From Anthostomella pinea (lineage: Eukaryota > Ascomycota > Sordariomycetes > Xylariales > Xylariaceae), in NCBI GenBank assembly GCA_963556695.1, contig CAUWAG010000010.1, forward strand, positions 2,728,001-2,792,000: a stretch of DNA of 64,000 bases, read 5' to 3'. Made by a program: the position numbers and the translations under genes. Position 1 is the first letter of the stretch, and each line of letters starts with the position of its first letter. Of the stretch, positions 1-11,437 are shown piece after piece. The notes beneath the pieces were generated by a model. The model was not told where the DNA came from, did not search any database, and saw nothing but the letters and a program-made list of their open reading frames with translations.

Positions 1-193
1 CGTTGGACCCCATAGTCACCAAACCGGCCAGGCCGTCTCGTGCTAGACGCTCGGCATGTTTCTTGATGGTTGGGATGTCGAGTTCCTCAGTCTCGGCATC
101 GAAGAATGTCATGGTCGGGGCATAGATCCCACAAGGAAGTGGCCGTCTCGTGGTCGTGTGACCACTGGCCTCAGAACCGCTTGAGGTAGTCAT
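1..193 (-). CDS. gaaC: DapA-family aldolase, 5' part only (2-keto-3-deoxy-L-galactonate aldolase, gaaC/lga1-like)
   Basis: The window edge truncates this gene. An ATG at 193 (minus strand) opens 64 uninterrupted codons that run off the left end. The visible residues include GIYAPTMTFFD, EELDIPTIKKHAERLA and GLAGLVTMGSN, which match the N-terminal strand-helix-strand of fungal dihydrodipicolinate-synthase-like lyases, including the GS(N/T) phosphate-site loop. In fungi the member that pairs with a galacturonate reductase splits 2-keto-3-deoxy-L-galactonate into pyruvate and L-glyceraldehyde. The gaaC assignment is inferred from the head-to-head gaaA-like gene at 2870. The family call is firm, but the substrate is not proven because the catalytic Lys and Tyr lie outside the window. 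The start is the first ATG and there is no in-frame stop downstream of it. Confidence 0.72.
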   Translation of the reverse strand, partial: MTTSSGSEASGHTTTRRPLPCGIYAPTMTFFDAETEELDIPTIKKHAERLARDGLAGLVTMGSN

Positions 194-356
194 GTTTTTC
201 TTGGGTAAAAGGTGGAAGTCTTGAAGACAACGGTTATAAATTCCCGCAACACTGGAACCTGGGGTGTTTCTTACGGATGTGAGGGTTCGAAAAGAGAAGG
301 AGCAAAGAGAGGCGCGCTGATGTGGGCAGTTGACGAGACAAGAATGGACGGCGAGC

Positions 357-366
357 ATATTTATAG
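357..366 (-). promoter_or_regulatory. TATA box of the gaaC-like gene
   Basis: Read on the minus strand, this is TATAAATA about 165 bp upstream of the ATG at 193. The spacing suits a fungal core promoter with a 5' UTR of about 100 bases. The call rests on sequence and position only. Confidence 0.4.
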
Positions 367-2087
367 GGAATACAGCATACTAACCTGTGGGCAGCAATGG
401 TTTATGGTTTCTCTAACCTAATAATTTGCGTCTCTCGGGGTTGCAGACACCACACCCACCACACGCTGGGGGTGGGTCAGCAGCATAGAACGGGAGCAGG
501 TAGCCGACTCGCTGTAGCTTCATGCTCGCAATGACATTGGTCCGAAGGGACGACCACACTTGCGATCGGGACCCGAAAGAACGTGGCACGATAGAGGAGC
601 TGGAAAAGTGGACTAGTATGAAAAGGAAAGGGGACTTTTCCTGTGTAATCGGAAACTCATGGAGTTTCCAGAAAACGATGATGGGGGTCAAACTCCTGGA
701 CAGAGATGCGACAGGCGGACCACTTGCGCCTCAGACATATATCGGAGCAATATAGTGCAAATGGGACGACACGAAGACAAGCCGTAACCCAAACCTGTGC
801 GAGATAGGGGCACATCATGACCAATGTCGCACTGTTGGAGCAACAGCCAGCCATGCTTGTCTGCATAGCGAAAGAGCTGCAACGGGGGCTTAAGGCACGG
901 AAAGGGTTTGGAAGCATTCTAGTGCTCTGTAAGGCGCGCTGTTTACGGCAGCTGCAAAGGCAAAGCAACGGTACCTACGTTTCATGCAGAGCCAGGTTGC
1001 TTGGGAGTGCTCGCCAGAATGCAACGATGATTGGGTTGGCCCTGCAGCATCCATGACACCTCTCGGGAAACTGGGCTGATGTCGATGATATATCATGAGG
1101 GATCCGCATCAACGTACAGGAGAGCTCCACCGTGCATGAGGACGGTTGCTGTACACGACCATGGCGGAGCGCAGGGTCTCGGGGGATGAGAAGGCGAGTC
1201 ACATGAGTTTTCATGTTCAGCACTTGTCAGGTGGTCAGACATGCCCGGGTGTGTCGAAACTGTTTATTAGTCGTGCATGTAAGGCTGGCATGGCTGGAGA
1301 CGTCATTGCACCGTCAGGTCACCCGCCTCCGAGGATTCCCGCCAGTGAGTGGGGGTTGGATAAGGTCCACGAAGCATGTATCGAGAAGACCTGTCGAAAC
1401 GTCCCTCGAAGACATGAAGGGGGTCTTTGGGAGAGGGTCTGTTGAGGACAGACGGGAGTTTCTCCCTTCTGCTTGCCCTGTGGGAAGTCTGGAAGATCGA
1501 AAACCGCCGTCGCCATGCTCAATGATGTGGGGTCACTGGCGGTCTGGATGAGTAATCCACCAGAGGGTTTCGAAATAGCCGGAGCTGGCGAGCTGGCCAT
1601 CTCGTTGGAGCCGGGGCACCTCGCTGGTCGTAGTCTTCAATGTTGTATGACAGGCCTGTGGCTAGGTCGGACGGAGAAACTGGCAATGGAGATTTTCCTC
1701 CACTCAAAGTGTAGCAAATACTGGCATCCGGCCAAGCACTTTCAAGCTCAGGTGGACCAGTCGCCACAGAGGCCGTCAGCTGTGGGTTTGAAAGGCATAC
1801 AGGTGGTTGGTGAGTGGTGCGCCTCCTGGAGACCAGCTCTGTTTCGACGTGTAGCTACTCGTTGAGGGTCCGAAAGAAGGTGATTGATTTAGCCTGATCG
1901 TATCTTACTGTAGCGTTGGAGACGTTTCGGCTCTTTGCAGGTAATGTAGTACTGTGGTAGTATTGAGGTCGTTCTTGGTGTTGTAGAAATTGAGGCAATG
2001 CTCAACTTGACGACTTTCATCAATCTTGGGTGGTTGACGGCCCACAGGCTGCAGCTGTAGAGCAGCTGGCAAACTCCGCTGATGAGT

Positions 2088-2119
2088 GCGGGGCAGTAGG
2101 TGGGGGCGGGGCCGCGGGG
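2088..2119 (+). promoter_or_regulatory. Cluster of four CreA/Cre1-type SYGGRG sites
   Basis: Within 32 bases the plus strand reads GCGGGG (2088-2093), GTGGGG (2100-2105), GCGGGG (2106-2111) and GCGGGG (2114-2119). Each fits the 5'-SYGGRG consensus of the carbon catabolite repressor CreA/Cre1. The cluster lies about 750 bp upstream of the gaaA-like start. Function is inferred, since any GC-rich stretch yields some hits. Confidence 0.4.
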
Positions 2120-2869
2120 CCCACTGCATCATCGTCAAGATGGCCCCTCCAGGCCTCATGACCGAGATTCTAACTTCTGCTTGTATCGGGAATCTCGACC
2201 CGAGTACCTCTACTCCACTCAGCTTCATGTTGTGAGTCCTCTCCATCGAGGATGACTACGACTAATAAAACCAAAGACGATACTACATCCACTTGCCGCT
2301 CCATGTCCACAGTAGTTGATCAATGCTCAAATGACATTGCCTCCTGAGAAGAAGCTCTAAGGATAAGGTAGGGAAAGGCCACTCAAGCTGGATATTGTTT
2401 ATTGGGTTGTCCCGGCCAATCCCATCATCTATAGAGGCTCGTGGGCTAGGACGACGGACACCCATACATGTAAAACTACATGTAAGTTTGATAAAAGGTG
2501 GTAAGTATCGAGAGTATTCCGTCGAGTATAGATTTGGGAAGAGACGAAGACCAATGCTTCCATATCCGGGTGCCTCGTCTCCCTTTAACGATGCTCGTAG
2601 ACAGCTATATCCTCGGCAGATGCGACCATTGTTTTCCCCGGTTGCCCCTCAATTCTTCCGTCTAACGATGCTGGGCCATCAGGGGGTAGCTCTGCGACTT
2701 GCTACTACTTACTTACATGGCCGATTTCGTCGCAAAAAGGAGTCAACACTCTCTTCAACTTGCCCGTTTCTCTTTTTGATGTCCTTTTCCCTTGCCAAAA
2801 GTTGTGCCTTGATATCCGACTGCGCGAGTCGCCCTAGATCCTGTTATTGAACACCTCGGATACGTCAAG

Positions 2870-4280
2870 ATGGCAGCAGAAGCAATCAAGTCGGCGGTCA
2901 CCCCGGCTAGCTCTCCGGCGCCGTTGAACGTGTTGATGGTAAATTGAAACACGGCACCTACCATCCAATGCCGCCAGTAGCTGACGTAATTGCAGATTGG
3001 CACGGGAGAGTACACCACAGGTTTCGTGGGAGGAGGCGCTTCCGGGTCCGACAAGAAGGTCGGTGTTGTCGGCTTGACCCTCTTCGACCTCCGTAGGCGC
3101 GGAAAGGTAGCTCGCTTGGGCATGGTTGGTACAAATGGAACCAAATTCCCTGCCATCAGTATGCCATTCCTCTTACTGAAACCTCACCGAGCTGTATTTG
3201 ACTCCCTTGGTCTTAGGGCAGCATCTCGATACCAATATCAACAAGGTCTACAATGGCTTGGACTGCTCATTCGACTCGTATCCGGCAAACGACGTCAAAG
3301 ACCCGGAGTCCTACAAGACTGCCATTGACGCCCTGAAGCCTGGCGACGCAATCACCATATTCACCCCAGACACCACGCACTACCCGATAGCTATGTACGC
3401 CATTGAGCGCAAAATCCACGTGCTCATCACAAAACCGGCCGTGAAGACCTTGGATCACCACCTGGAACTGATGGCAGCAGCTGAGAAACACGGTGTCTAT
3501 GTCTACATCGAACACCACAAGCGATACGACCCCGCCTACGCCGATGCCAAGTTCAAAGCGCTCAAGCTCGGCGACTTCAACTACTTCTACAGCTACATGT
3601 CCCAACCGAAATCACAACTCGAGACCTTCAAGGCCTGGGCCGGCATCGACTCAGACATCTCGTTCTACCTGAACAGCCACCACGTGGACATCTGCGATTC
3701 GATGGTTTCGCAACTGGGCTTCATCCCCATCAAGGTGTCCGCCTCTGCGGCTAGAGGGACAGCCACCAGTTTGGGATGCGACCCCGCCACCGAGGACACC
3801 ATCACGGTGATGGTGACGTGGCAGAAACGAGACGATCCGAGCAAGATCGCAACGGGCGTGTACACGGCCTCGTGGACAGCGCCACAGAAGGCCGGCGTCC
3901 ACTCGAACCAGTACTTCCACTACATGGCTTCCGGCGGCGAGGTGCGCGTCAACCAGGCCAAGCGCGGCTACGATGTCGCGGACGATACGGCTGGGCAGCT
4001 CATGTGGTACAACCCCTTCTACATGAAGTACGCGCCCGACGAGGAGGGCAACTTCAACGGCCAGACGGGCTACGGCTACATCTCCTTCGAGAAGTTCGTC
4101 GACGGGTGCCGCAGCGTGAACTCTGGGGCGCTCAAGCCGGCGGATCTGGATGCTAGGGGACTGCCGACGTTGAACAATACGGTCGCTACGACGGCCATTC
4201 TTGAGGCAGGTCGGCGGGCGATAGATGAGAGCCGGGAGGTCAAAATTGAGATCAAGGATGGGTCTTGGATACTGGTCTAG
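2870..4280 (+). CDS. gaaA: Gfo/Idh/MocA oxidoreductase, D-galacturonate reductase-like (gaaA/gar2)
   Basis: Three exons (2870-2938, 2996-3158, 3217-4280) join in frame to 431 aa. The introns are 57 and 58 bp with GT-AG ends. Exon 1 ends in LNVLM and exon 2 begins [13 protein letters not shown], so the first intron splits the Rossmann GxGxx dinucleotide loop. Later motifs include [13 protein letters not shown], the family's TKPA (3430-3441; EKP in other members) and [13 protein letters not shown], followed by the C-terminal GFO_IDH beta-sheet domain. In fungi this subfamily reduces D-galacturonate to L-galactonate with NAD(P)H, the first step of pectin monomer catabolism in the cytosol. The divergent DapA-family aldolase supports this role. 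The start was chosen because exon 1 gives a typical short leader before the Rossmann strand. Substrate is inferred from family and context; a paralogue acting on another sugar acid is the main alternative. Confidence 0.82.
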
Positions 4281-5256
4281 GGTTCGTTGTACCGTTGATT
4301 CATAGTAATAGATTTTGAAATGGTTTCTACCACTGGCGAACTTGACCTACGTTACCTGCCCCTTCACGAAAGATCTACTTAGCAGGCACACACTACTTGC
4401 TAGCATGGAAGCTTGCTTGGAATACCTAAGGCGAATAGAAAGATCCAAAAAAAGAACTAATAACATACAACACCGGGGATTCGCTGGTCGTCACCGACCC
4501 AACTACTAATCCGGCGGTATCAGGCTTATTTAAGGCAGAGCGGACGGGATGCCAAGTCCTCCTGATCCTATGGTCGTATGTGCTGAATTGTGGGTGTATG
4601 CGAATATATATGTGACGACATGACGACCGAGAGAGGCTTGCGGGCAACCATGAAGGAGAGTCCAATAGCAGCACCCCTATTGCCCCCGTAATCTGTTCCA
4701 TACCCACTCGCTGTGATTTAAAAGGCGTGGGATTCAGTACAAGATGATATCTCAGCTTGTCGAAGTGTTCCTAGGAAGTTCATTGAGACTGCCTCTTATG
4801 GTGGCGCCGCGCGAGCGGCATTGGCCACTAACCGTACGAATCTTGAGTAGAGTTTCTCTATAGGGACACCGTCGCTTGAAGGGGCACACTCCCGTAAATT
4901 GCACTTGATCCTGACTTTTAATTCTTATCTAAAGCGCCTATGTATCCCGCATGCCTAAGTGGTGATACACGGTCTTTATACATGTGTTCTCCACGTCCTC
5001 GCAAGTCCACTACGAGTCGGTGTAGCCAAACCAACTTGAAGACATACAGCCCTCGACTGCCGAGCTGCCGAGCGGCTCATAACAGAATGGGAGTCGCCAT
5101 ATCGGTGGCACGGTGAGAATGGAGACCAGATGCTAGGCCAGGGTGTGACACCTCAAGGTCATCACTACTTGCAGCCCTGCCCCTGCGTACGCGGAGCGAG
5201 GGATCCTAAACCTCCTCTCCGATCCATCACTCAAGTCCTGTCGCTGAGGCAAACGC
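4281..5256. other. Convergent intergenic region
   Basis: This is the 3' flank shared by the gaaA-like gene and the MFS transporter that face each other. It contains only short ORFs with no recognisable domain. I see no repeats or RNA genes. Confidence 0.6.
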
Positions 5257-7355
5257 CTATACCTCATCATACGGCAGCCTTGCGTGGCTCACCCGGCGCC
5301 CGCCCGTCTTCTTCCTATCCGCCGCCAGGGTCTGCGCAAACTTGCTACTCTCGCGGATCTGCGGGCCCTTCCAGTAGAACACGTAGATAGGGACGACGAT
5401 CAGACACGACAGACAGGCGAGCAGGGTGCTCGCGTACTCGGTCGGGTACTTGTCGCTCTATTGGTAAATTAGAGTCAGCCCAATTACTACTTTCAGATGG
5501 CGTGACGAGAAGCAAGGAGCCGAGATACATGTCTCGGGAGCAAAGGGTCCTGACACAGTCTAGACGAGGAGATTTGGCCCCAAGACAGGGTCATAAGGGG
5601 CAATGGGAGGCTCTTAAAATGTACGTACCATGTTCTCGTACATGGGGATAGCAAACATGGCCGATATGCCCGCGAGGAAGTCGCGCGCGAACGCATTGCC
5701 GCCCGTCGCCGACGCAGAGTACACACCATAGGCCGCGATCATGTAGTCCACCGACGAAAAGTAGATGGTGTAGTTGGCGATGCCTATCAAACACGAGAAG
5801 ATCATGGGCGCGATCCAGTGCACGCCGCGCCCGGGGCCTAGAGACGTCCACGCGAAACCGAAGAGTCCGATGGGCTCCAGCGGCGCCGTCCACTGCGACA
5901 TTTTAAGTTAGAAATTGGTCTTGCAGGGAACGTTGACGACTTTTTTGGAGTTTAGTCGTGTCTTTTGAGCGTGTAGTCCCGTTGACGGAAATGGATGGAC
6001 CACCGCGTCATGACAGAAGGGGTGGTAAAATCAGTCGAGATATTACTCACCAGCAGCCACTTGAGGCGGCGCTCGGGCATATAGGCGTCGTCGCCCTTCT
6101 CGCGGCGGATGCGCTCATCGCGCTTGAACCACGGCCAATACGAGAAATACGCGATGAAGTAAGCCAAATTGATAGGAATGAAGGCCCAAGCCTTAGCCAG
6201 GGTGCCGAAATTCCACTGGCTGTACACAGGATTGAACCCTTCCAGAAAGATGAAGATGAGCGCGTCGGAGAATCCCGAGAGGATCGAGAGGCAGAGCACG
6301 ATGGGCTCCCGCACAAACATCTCGAAGGGCCGCAGCCAGATCTTGCCCGCCTCCTTCAGGGAGATGCGCGGCGACTTCAACTCGTTGGGACCGTAGACGT
6401 TGGGGTCCTCGCCCGTCTTGCGCCGCCGCTTGGCTTCCCGATCGATGAGGATGGTGGACCGACACTCAGGCATCCAGAAGTGCAGGCATTGCACCGTGAA
6501 TCCAAAGATGAGCTGTATCCAGAAGTTCCATTGCCAAGACAAGACTGTACCTCTTGTCAGTGCCTTGCTGCAAGTTCCCATACTCAAACAGGCTTTGCTA
6601 CTTACAGGCTTGAATGGGCCCGCCAATCACTCCGCCAATACTAGTTCCGATGCAAGAAGAGAGCACGATGAAGGCGAGGGGCCAGTGTTGGTCATTGGGC
6701 TCGTAGAGATCGGCGACCAAGCCCAGGGTCACACTACCGCCGGCAGTCGACAGACCACCCTGAAACTGTCAGTAGGACGCTCCCGAGTAGACAGTGTGTC
6801 GACCTTCAAAGAGCGACTTACCAGTGCACGAGCAACGACGATAGTACCAAAACTTGGGGCGAGGGACGCCGGGATCTGCCAGATGTTGATAAAAAACAGG
6901 GACAGCTGCAGGATAGGCCACCGGCCGAACTCCTCACTCCACGGCGCCCAGAGCTCGCATCCAAACGAGTACGCGACCAGATAGATCATCTGTCCCACGC
7001 GGGCCGCCTGCTCGCTGACGCCAAAGTGGTCGGCTATGGGCGTCACCGCATTGGGAAAGACGGACGTGTTGAAATTCATCGATATCTGGATGCTGGCGAT
7101 GATGGAGAGAAAGCCCCATTTCTTCCACGAGGGCCAGCTGTATGCCAGTTTGTCGTAGCATTCGTCCTCCTTCAGCTCGCGTTTCCCTCCTGCTGCTGGG
7201 GGACTGCTCTCCTCGCTTTTGTGCACCTTTTCAGGACCATCCGGGTCTTCTCCGCCAAGGCCCTTCTCGTTGGGCTGCTGTTTGAAATCCTTATAATTGG
7301 CGAACTCATTTTCCGGCTGGTGGTGTTGTATTTGGTCCGATGTAGGCTCCATCAT
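5257..7355 (-). CDS. MFS transporter, DHA1 (drug/polyamine:H+ antiporter-like)
   Basis: Five exons on the minus strand (7355-6822, 6759-6606, 6544-6051, 5892-5629, 5457-5257) join in frame to 548 aa. The first about 75 residues are hydrophilic and presumably cytosolic. The first membrane helix follows KKWGFLSIIASIQ. The typical fungal DHA1 signatures then appear: GQMIYLVAYSFGCELWAPWSEEFGR, a loop after helix 2, RAL GGLSTAGGSVTLGLVADLY, and a long central loop starting at FWMPECRSTILIDREAKRR. Helices 7-12 follow, with GLFGFAWTSLGP and the YENM/SDKYPTEYAS junction. The family exports drugs, polyamines or metabolites across the plasma membrane. The gene ends tail-to-tail with the gaaA-like gene, but it is not a sugar porter, so a role in galacturonate uptake is not supported. 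All five exons keep frame and no lesion was seen. Confidence 0.85.
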
Positions 7356-9559
7356 GAGTTTGGTCTCAGAGCCGGCGTAATGATAGGGTCAACCTGGAGA
7401 TGAGACCTGGAGGACAGAAGAAGCTGGAGGACTGGAGAACCCCAACCTGATAGCTACGGGGAGCGACGTGGGTTCTTCATATTGACCAGCGTCACTCACG
7501 TCTGGAGTGACATTCGTGGGGATGGCTCGACCAGAGGTCCATATTATTGACGTGCATGTGGACTTCCTCTGCAAAAGAAATTGTTCGAAACCCAACCCCA
7601 TCTCGATCGTAGGATGGGTATCGCAGACATTATCGCAGGTGGGTTCTGCGAAAAGAACTGCCGTACTAATAAGACGCGTTGGGAACCCATTCATTCCATA
7701 AAACTAACGCTGTTGTTACTTCGACTCCTACCAAATATGAGCCGCAAACTTCTGCTACTTGTGTCAGCTATTCCAAGTTTTTCAGCCTTCATGCTGCCGC
7801 TAGCTCGAGACTTGATATGATAGTCTCTGATACTGCGGTGCGATGCTCGTGGCTCGGGCGGCATTGGATTCGTTGTGGGCCATGGTGGAGGATAGTGCCG
7901 GCTTCGAACACACCCACTCTGGTCCGCCCGCATCCACCTATCTCAAAAGCTAGCAAAGCTCGCGGGGCTCCAACTATGTCATACCGTCTGCAGGTTGAAA
8001 CTTGAAATGGCCTGTGGGCTCGGCTCCATACAAATGGGCACGGCGGTGACGGTATCGCGGGGCTGGTGTTCCCGCAATAGAGCCGAGTCGAACCACAAGA
8101 CTCCCACAATAAAGCCGAGTCGCTCTTTTGCGGCGCCGCAAACCTGGGGGACAGCTAGTCGCGGCAAAGATTAACAACGCTCATGTTGATCCAGCAATCT
8201 CAGCATTCGATCCTGCACCGATTTGAGCCGCAAAATGAGGATGGTAGAAGACTGCGCTGATGAATATCAAACTCCTATGCGCCACACTGTGGCTAGTGGC
8301 TGGAAGACAGGGGTAAGGGGCTGGACAGTCCAGTCTCACCGGAGGCAAGTCCAGGACATCGGAGAATGGGAGAGCTGATTTCTTGAAGAAGGCATTTTGA
8401 AATGCTCATGAACTAGTTTTGGTAAAGCATATGTCATATGACTGCTGAGATAAACTTGCTCCTTCAGGAGCCCTGGCCGGGCTTGGCTCTGGCTGCGTTA
8501 CTCCCGGTCGAACCGTTCTAGATTCAATCCACCATATGGTTCCAAGGTTGCAGAGCACATGAGTCTAGGCAGTGAAGATACCGATCTCGCTGAAACTTGT
8601 AAGTCCATACAACTGGTGTCAGCCTCGTTTTGGGATGAGGACCCATATATTTGTATAAAAGAACGTCCCGCCACTTCAGGGGGCTACAACGAAATACACA
8701 TCAGGGGCATAAGTCAAGTGCTAGGTATTGTACCTCGACGGGTCAAAGTCCAAAGCAACTTTCCGGTAGAGATGAGCAATCACTTATCACCTGTGGTCAG
8801 TTAAGTCCAAACCGTGAAGGCGATCAATGCCATCTGCCCAACTATTTCTTCACCATTGGGAGTCGCCGACCTGGAGAAGATTGGGTTGAGGATCTACTTG
8901 CGAGGTTACGCCTTGTTCTGTGAAGAAGCTGGATCCCCCCCCCCAAGCTGCGGTAGAGGGAGTCTTCTTGGTCCCATCCATTGTCATTTTCTATTGGACT
9001 TGGCGTACAGCGCAGCGGCTCTGATTTTTGCTGGATTTTGGGGCATCTGGGTTTGGCTCCTATCTTGCCGTCTATCGCAGGTATGACACTTAACGGGCAC
9101 CCCTGACTGTCGGTCTCGACGACGTGTGCTTCTATGCAGCGTATGGCGCAAGGGAGAGCTAAAGACATTGAAGGAGTCCAGCGTAATGCTTCTGGATGTC
9201 GAGATTGTGACGCCGACGTCGGAAAGCAGGCTGACAGGCAACTGGGCGGGGTTCCTCTGTAACTGTGATGAGCTCAAACCTCCGCCTCTACACCATCACA
9301 GGACGCAAGAATCATACACAGCGCGCAGGAGCCATACACAGCACGCATGAGTCATACAAATGCTACAGCTGTGGAAAGGTGTGTTAGTATACCACTAAAG
9401 ATCGAGGTGATGATAAGACGATCACACCCCTTTCTCTGAAAAGGCACAGTCAACTTCATACCGCCTCTTCTCGGGCACTAAGGCACCATCAAGTATACTG
9501 AACATACAAGTACATTGGGCATTGATTTGACAGACGAAAGATCTTGTCTCGGATCAGTC
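7356..9559. other. Intergenic, no gene recognised
   Basis: About 2.2 kb upstream of both flanking genes. Short ORFs here overlap each other and show no domain. The only structure seen is a three-copy 20-bp repeat at 9303-9362. Confidence 0.55.
9303..9362 (+). repeat. Three-copy imperfect 20-bp tandem repeat
   Basis: Units at 9303-9322, 9323-9342 and 9343-9362 share the pattern (A/G)CGCAxGAxxCATACA. Units 1 and 2 end in CAGC, and unit 3 has diverged at its last bases. The repeat lies about 200 bp upstream of the start at 9560. Confidence 0.7.
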
Positions 9560-10294
9560 ATGTCTCAAGACGGATACACTAGCGACGATGTTGCGAGTCT
9601 GCCGGTCCCTCTAGCAGTCTTCAACCACGAACCTCTGCCGCCAAATCTCATAGCCAACGTTAAGAAAGACCACTCCTTCCATCTTTATGGCACACTCGAT
9701 ATTCCCCAACTGGCGAAGTCGGCCACAGACTTCATCGGTTCGAACGCAAAGGTCAACCATGAGTTGCTGGAGGACGTGATCGTCCGCTTCCTGCATCAGG
9801 CCCAAGACGACTGCAAGTCAAACGCCGCACCAGCCGATGCGGCCACCATCACGCAGTCCTGCTGGCTACGCATACGCATGACCCTACCATGCGACGACTG
9901 GGTCGAGCCGCGCTGGCACAACGACGGACGCATGTTCGACTGCAGCTGCAGCGAGCCCCGCGTACCACACTCGAAGTAGGCAATGACGCTCGTCGGGCCC
10001 CCGACAAGGGTACTGACCGACAGTCCGTACGTTCGCCAAGTCAGGAGTGAGAAATATTGGAGAGAACGCTCCGAAGTCGCCGCCCGGTTTGCCGGCTGCG
10101 ACGAGGTCAATGTTGAGAGGGGGCAGGTTATCCGGTTTAGTTGGGGCCAGGACGATTCGCCAATTCACTCGGAGCCTGACTGCACGTCCGACGAGCGGGT
10201 CTTCATGAGCGTGCTTTTCGGGAAGAAGGATGAGTTGCGTGATATGTGTCGCATTAGGGAGATGGTTTACGATCAGGTGTGGCTGTATCCCTGA
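9560..10294 (+). pseudogene. Uncharacterised fungal protein (possibly dioxygenase-like, DUF1826-like) interrupted by in-frame TAG
   Basis: One reading frame runs from ATG 9560 to the stop before 10295 (about 244 codons), broken only by TAG at 9977-9979. Coding character continues on both sides. Before the stop comes WVEPRWHNDGRMFDC and directly after it AMTLVGPPTRVL. A WH-x-DG motif followed by TLxGPPT recalls small fungal Fe/2-oxoglutarate-oxygenase-like or DUF1826-like proteins, but I cannot confirm the family. No plausible intron removes the TAG, because the bases around it look coding. Explanations are a recent nonsense mutation, a sequencing error, or recoding (readthrough or A-to-I editing, which would give Trp). 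An alternative start at 9515 adds 15 residues. No close operon-like neighbour exists. Confidence 0.5.
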
Positions 10295-11437
10295 CGTTGT
10301 CTATGGACCAGTCCATGCTGTGGGTGAGTGCGTTTTTGGATCGTCTCGGTCTCGGGTAACTCACATTCGGGTTTCGTGGAAATAGCGAAGTGGTGTGAGA
10401 CGCTTTAATCATGATTTGTTTACAACTGCTCAAGATCTCCCGTAGCTATGTCAGAGAGGGAACACTTAAGCGAATCGCTCACTGCAACTGTCAGGTATAA
10501 CATGAAGACAATTCAAGTTAGACTATCGCCTAGATGTCCCGCATCAAAGTCTTTCGGGTTTGGTGTTGTGCTGTGAAGATATGTAGACTCATAGCTCCGT
10601 AATAGGGTTATATGAGTGAGGACGACACCAGCTTGGTAGGCAGGTTGCAGTTCTCGTTCAAGCAAGAGATCGGAGTGTTGCACGAGAGTTAGCTAAACAA
10701 TTGATCGGTATTACTCGAAGATCTGCTTGTAAGACCCAACTCGTGATGCTATGAGTTAAAGCATGTGTGGATGGTCGTTCCGTACATATGGCATTCCATA
10801 GTCGAATCAAGTCCACCAGCTGAAGAAGCTCTGGAGTAGACGCGAACCGGTGCTCCTGCTGCCTGCTGCCTGCTTCTCGTATCGGCCTACACCTTTTCAT
10901 TAGAACCCAGACCAACCAGGGACGAACACGCGGATATTTTCCCACCTTCAAGACAAAAATCTCCATTCGTGTGGCAAGATGTGGGACAGCTGTAGGGGTG
11001 CAGCAAAACTTCGCCACAAGCAGGAGACTCGCAAAAACCTTGGACTTGATTCACACTTCTACAGACGACAAGTATTTTTGAAGCTCGCCAAGTAGAGGCT
11101 GCCTGACAAAGGAGAATATGTCCGACAGGATAGAGCCGACGGTTACCTTTAAGCACGGATTTCATGCGATATACTCCTTCGTGGTCGTAAGATTCTCGCC
11201 AGAATTTTTGATAGTATATTGTGCTACATAATAGTATCTTCTCAATCTGAGGCACAGGCACAGCCTGCCATAAAAGCATAAAATCCAGCCTTGCGAACCT
11301 GAAATCAAGAATAAAGCGCGTCAACTCAGTTGTACATAGCATATCGCCCGGGTGTGTTGCCCATCATACCATATACGCCGATTCATTGCTCCTTCTAGAG
11401 CACCTCCTTCTCATCGAACGCCCCGCTCATTCCGCAC
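10295..11437. other. Intergenic, no gene recognised
   Basis: About 1.1 kb with only shadow ORFs in several frames. I saw no repeats, RNA genes or domains. Confidence 0.55.

Larger units (their letters stand above)
194..2869. other. Divergent intergenic region between gaaC-like and gaaA-like genes
   Basis: About 2.7 kb lies between the two start codons. It holds only short overlapping ORFs with no family resemblance. It should contain both promoters. A GC-rich block at 2088-2119 holds CreA-type sites. I searched by eye for an exact TCCNCCAAT galacturonate-response element and did not find one. Confidence 0.6.

Noticed and set aside
194..2869. Search for the GaaR-type element TCCNCCAAT
   Set aside because: No exact match found by eye on either strand; only a loose CATCCAAT inside gaaA intron 1.
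8075..8123. Direct duplication of GCCGAGTCG-containing sequence
   Set aside because: Only two short copies; not enough to call a repeat or a regulatory element.
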